Below are positions 61,323 through 64,000 of a stretch of DNA of 64,000 bases, piece by piece (position 1 is the stretch's first letter; every line of letters starts with the position of its first letter). This stretch comes from Salinimicrobium sediminis (GTDB lineage Bacteria > Bacteroidota > Bacteroidia > Flavobacteriales > Flavobacteriaceae), in contig NZ_OCMF01000001.1 of assembly GCF_900215295.1 (NCBI RefSeq), positions 1,240,001 to 1,304,000 on the forward strand, given 5' to 3'. Made by a program: the position numbers and the translations under genes. A model generated the notes under the pieces. It was not told the origin of the DNA, searched no databases, and saw only the letters and a list, made by a program, of their open reading frames with translations.

Positions 61323-62225
61323 ATGCTAAAAATCGCTTTCCATCCAATTTACGTACTGCCTTTACCCAAAGGCCACCGTTTCCCGATGGAAAAGTATGAG
61401 CTGGTGCCGCAACAACTTTTACACGAAGGAACCTGTTCTCAGGATAATTTTTTTGAACCCGATTATCCCGATGAAGCCGATGTCCTTGCTGTTCACGACC
61501 AGAGTTATGTCGAAGCCCTGAAAGATCAAACCCTCAGCTACAGGGAAGCCAGGAAAATTGGGCTGCCATTGTCTGAACGGCTTGTGGAAAGGGAATTCAT
61601 TATTACTTCCGGAACTATTAAGGCAGCCGAATATGCCCTGAAAAATGGAGTAGCCATGAACATTGCGGGGGGCACTCACCACGCTTATACCAATCAGGGA
61701 GAAGGATTTTGTATGTTCAATGATCAGGCGGTAGCGGCGAGATGGCTGCAGCGGAACAATTTGGCAAAGAAGATTTTAATCGTCGACCTGGATGTGCACC
61801 AGGGAAACGGAACGGCGGAAATTTTTCAGAATGATCCTTCGGTTTTCACGTTTTCCATGCACGGCAAAAACAATTACCCCTTCAAAAAGGAAAAATCTGA
61901 CCTTGATATCGAATTGGAAAACGGCACAGGAGACGAGGAATATCTCAAGATCCTCAAGAAAACTTTGCCCCGCCTAATCGAGGAACAAAGACCTGACTTT
62001 ATTTTCTACCTGAGCGGCGTTGACATCCTGGCGACTGATAAACTTGGGAAACTCGGCTGCACCGAAGCCGGATGTAAGGAACGGGATCGTTATGTACTAC
62101 AGACCTGTCACGATTTAAAGATCCCCGTGGAGGTGAGCATGGGTGGTGGCTATTCGGCCCACATCAGGAATATTGTAGATGCACACGCGAACACTTTTCG
62201 GCTGGCGCAGGAGATATATTTTTAG
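61323..62225 (+). CDS. Histone deacetylase family protein (class IV-like)
   Basis: A 300-residue protein from ATG 61323 (MLKIAFHPIYVLPLPKGHRF); the longer reading frame back to 61137 runs through repeats and is rejected. Zinc-site and catalytic motifs are GGTHHAYTNQGEGFCMFND (about 118-136), VDLDVHQGNGTAEIF (about 154-168) and YLSGVDILATDKLG (about 231-244). Bacterial homologues deacetylate acetylpolyamines, acetoin-related compounds or unknown proteins; the substrate here cannot be told. Confidence 0.93.
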   Translation: MLKIAFHPIYVLPLPKGHRFPMEKYELVPQQLLHEGTCSQDNFFEPDYPDEADVLAVHDQSYVEALKDQTLSYREARKIGLPLSERLVEREFIITSGTIKAAEYALKNGVAMNIAGGTHHAYTNQGEGFCMFNDQAVAARWLQRNNLAKKILIVDLDVHQGNGTAEIFQNDPSVFTFSMHGKNNYPFKKEKSDLDIELENGTGDEEYLKILKKTLPRLIEEQRPDFIFYLSGVDILATDKLGKLGCTEAGCKERDRYVLQTCHDLKIPVEVSMGGGYSAHIRNIVDAHANTFRLAQEIYF

Positions 62226-62333
62226 GCTCTTTTTCAGAAAATTGCAGGAATATTTTTTATAAGTACTGTGGCTCAATGGATTAAATTATTAAATTTAATC
62301 ACCCTCCGCCTTTTTTAATCTAAAACTTTATTT

Positions 62334-64000
62334 ATGAAAAGAGTTTCTTTGCTGCTCTTGTTCCTGCTGCTTCTTGTTCAGGAACAAAATGCCCAGACCT
62401 TCAAGGCTGATGACATTGACATTAAGTACGAAAAGTTTGTTTTGCCTAATGGACTTACACTTTTAGTACATGAAGACCACAAAGCACCAATTGTAGCCGT
62501 CAACGTATGGTATCATGTAGGCTCTAAAAATGAAAAACCCGGAAAAAGCGGTTTTGCACACCTTTTTGAACATTTAATGTTCAACGGAAGTGAAAATTAC
62601 AATGATGATTATTTTCAGGCAATCGAAAGGATTGGGGGTACAGATGTAAATGGGACCACCAACCAGGACCGGACAAATTATTTCCAGAACGTCCCGGTCT
62701 CGGCACTGGACCAGGTCTTGTTCCTGGAGTCAGATCGTATGGGTCATCTGCTTGGAGCCGTCGACCAGGAACTACTTGATGAACAACGGGGAGTGGTTCA
62801 GAATGAAAAAAGGCAGGGGGAGAATCAACCTTATGGCCAGCAATGGAATTATCTTACCAAAGCCATGTATCCAAAAGGTCATCCTTACTCCTGGACGGTC
62901 ATTGGAGAAATGGAAGATCTAAACGCCGCTTCCCTGGAAGATGTACATGAATGGTTTAAATCTTATTATGGAGCAGCTAACGCGGTTGTTGTTATTGCCG
63001 GAGATATTAAACCAAAGGATGCTCATGATAAAGTACTGAAGTATTTCGGGGATATACCGGCTGGTCCCACCATCGAGCGACAGGAGGTGAATATTCCGGT
63101 TCATAATGGTAACACCTATCAGGTTTATGAAGACAGGGTGCCCGAGAGCAGGGTGTTGTTCGCATGGAATACACCGCAGTACGGAAGCCGGGAAGATATT
63201 TATTTCGATCTTATTTCGGCTATTCTGAGCAGCGGAAAAAATTCACGACTTTATAAGAAGCTGGTTTATGAAGATCAGACAGCTTCCAGCGTACAGGCAT
63301 TCCAGGCTTCAGGAGAAATTGCGAGCCGCTTCATAAGTTACGCAAACGTAAAACCGGGTGAAGATGTGGAAAAAGTAGAAAATGTGCTTCTGAATGAAAT
63401 TCAGAACCTGGCGGAAAACGGTCCTACCGAAGCCGAGCTGAAAAGGGTTAAAGCCGAATATATGGCCAATTTTATCAAAGGCCTTGAACGAATCGGCGGA
63501 TTTGGAGGAGTGTCTGATATACTTGCCTCAAGCCAGACTTACCACGATGATCCTACCCACTATAAAAAAGTTCTTAAGTATGTTGAAAATGCGACTCCTC
63601 AGGATATTCAGAAAACTGCCCAGAAATGGCTGAGTCAGGGGAGGCATACTTTAATAGCTAATCCTTTTCCGGAGTATTCTGTGACAAAATCTGAAGTTGA
63701 CAGATCAAAGTTGCCTGAACTTGGGGAGCAAAAAGCTTCCAAATTTCCGAAGATAGAAAGAGCCACCCTTTCTAATGGTATGGAGATCGTGCTGGCGAAA
63801 CGCGAGGGAGTGCCTACTATTGTGATGGATCTAATGTTCGATGCGGGACATAAGAGTGATCACCTTAGCAGCCCCGGGACTGCAGAACTGTCAATGAACC
63901 TTCTTGATGAAGGAACAAAGAATATGAATTCTCTTGAAATAAGCGAAAAACTGCAGCTTTTAGGAGCAGAGCTCAACTCCCGGTCAGATTTGGATTTCTC
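62334..64000 (+). CDS. M16 family zinc metallopeptidase, N-terminal part (runs off the window)
   Basis: The first 555 residues of an exported peptidase, with signal peptide MKRVSLLLLFLLLLVQEQNA and the inverted zinc motif HLFEHLMFNG (HxxEH, about residue 76), followed by the downstream Glu in EQRGVVQNEKRQ. A second M16 repeat starts at about residue 475 (RATLSNGMEIVLAKREGVPT). Such proteins degrade peptides in the periplasm; they often act as two-gene or two-repeat pairs. The end lies outside the window. Confidence 0.93.
   Translation, partial: MKRVSLLLLFLLLLVQEQNAQTFKADDIDIKYEKFVLPNGLTLLVHEDHKAPIVAVNVWYHVGSKNEKPGKSGFAHLFEHLMFNGSENYNDDYFQAIERIGGTDVNGTTNQDRTNYFQNVPVSALDQVLFLESDRMGHLLGAVDQELLDEQRGVVQNEKRQGENQPYGQQWNYLTKAMYPKGHPYSWTVIGEMEDLNAASLEDVHEWFKSYYGAANAVVVIAGDIKPKDAHDKVLKYFGDIPAGPTIERQEVNIPVHNGNTYQVYEDRVPESRVLFAWNTPQYGSREDIYFDLISAILSSGKNSRLYKKLVYEDQTASSVQAFQASGEIASRFISYANVKPGEDVEKVENVLLNEIQNLAENGPTEAELKRVKAEYMANFIKGLERIGGFGGVSDILASSQTYHDDPTHYKKVLKYVENATPQDIQKTAQKWLSQGRHTLIANPFPEYSVTKSEVDRSKLPELGEQKASKFPKIERATLSNGMEIVLAKREGVPTIVMDLMFDAGHKSDHLSSPGTAELSMNLLDEGTKNMNSLEISEKLQLLGAELNSRSDLDF

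Overview
The window looks like chromosome from a marine-type Flavobacteriaceae bacterium (Bacteroidota), possibly near Gramella, Salinimicrobium or Salegentibacter; the genus is inference. Support comes from the sigma-ABfr-like -7 box TAnnTTTG in front of many genes, SusC-like and LytTR-type regulators, DUF3109, DUF4286 and YwbE families, an OlsF-like fused acyltransferase, and scarce Shine-Dalgarno sites. About 50 protein genes, one tRNA and many repeats are supported. Several genes appear to start with TTG.

Layout. 1-8.3 kb: the 5' part of nrdA and nrdB (class I ribonucleotide reductase), an OmpA-type lipid/peptidoglycan anchor protein, DUF3109, a MarC - small membrane protein - FAD oxidoreductase operon, a S41 protease, a dCMP-deaminase-like protein and a HupE/UreJ-like protein. 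8.4-9.2 kb: tRNA-Leu(CAA) followed by two tandem 355-bp units, each carrying a small GIY-YIG nuclease gene (first copy broken, second intact), a 20-bp perfect palindrome and a copy of the tRNA 3' end. 9.3-13.9 kb: LytTR response regulator, histidine kinase and an outer-membrane beta-barrel receptor.

14.0-24.4 kb: a compact membrane-stress-like module (YbjN-like chaperone, PspA/IM30, YqiJ/NfeD-like, flotillin, 1647-aa AAA+ ATPase) with a divergent XRE/S24-like regulator that has two inverted-repeat operators. The whole module lies between two ~80-bp direct repeats sharing a 27-bp identical core that resembles a tRNA 3' end, which suggests an island. This and the GIY-YIG/palindrome cassettes are the most interesting parts of the window.

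24.4-44.6 kb is mostly housekeeping: prs, rplY/ctc, pth, ribF, a HTTM-like membrane protein, serS, a TPR protein, rsmA, mgtE, a 2-hydroxyacid dehydrogenase, an MFS transporter, YwbE, an SDR, an OlsF-like acyltransferase, aspartate kinase, GNAT, fbp and TerB. 44.8-50.9 kb is the four-gene ligase-associated DNA repair cluster (MBL exonuclease, ATP-dependent ligase, Lhr-like helicase, PdeM phosphoesterase). A Doc-type toxin-antitoxin pair, mfd, DUF389, DUF421, yraN, a lipoprotein and metG follow. At 60.4-61.3 kb a third GIY-YIG gene sits in a different family of GC-rich inverted repeats. A histone-deacetylase-like protein and the 5' part of an M16 peptidase end the window.

The intergenic gaps are unusually rich in short palindromes. 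Three of the four copies of one 20-bp palindrome interrupt sequences whose uninterrupted form can be reconstructed from within the window, suggesting it is or was mobile.
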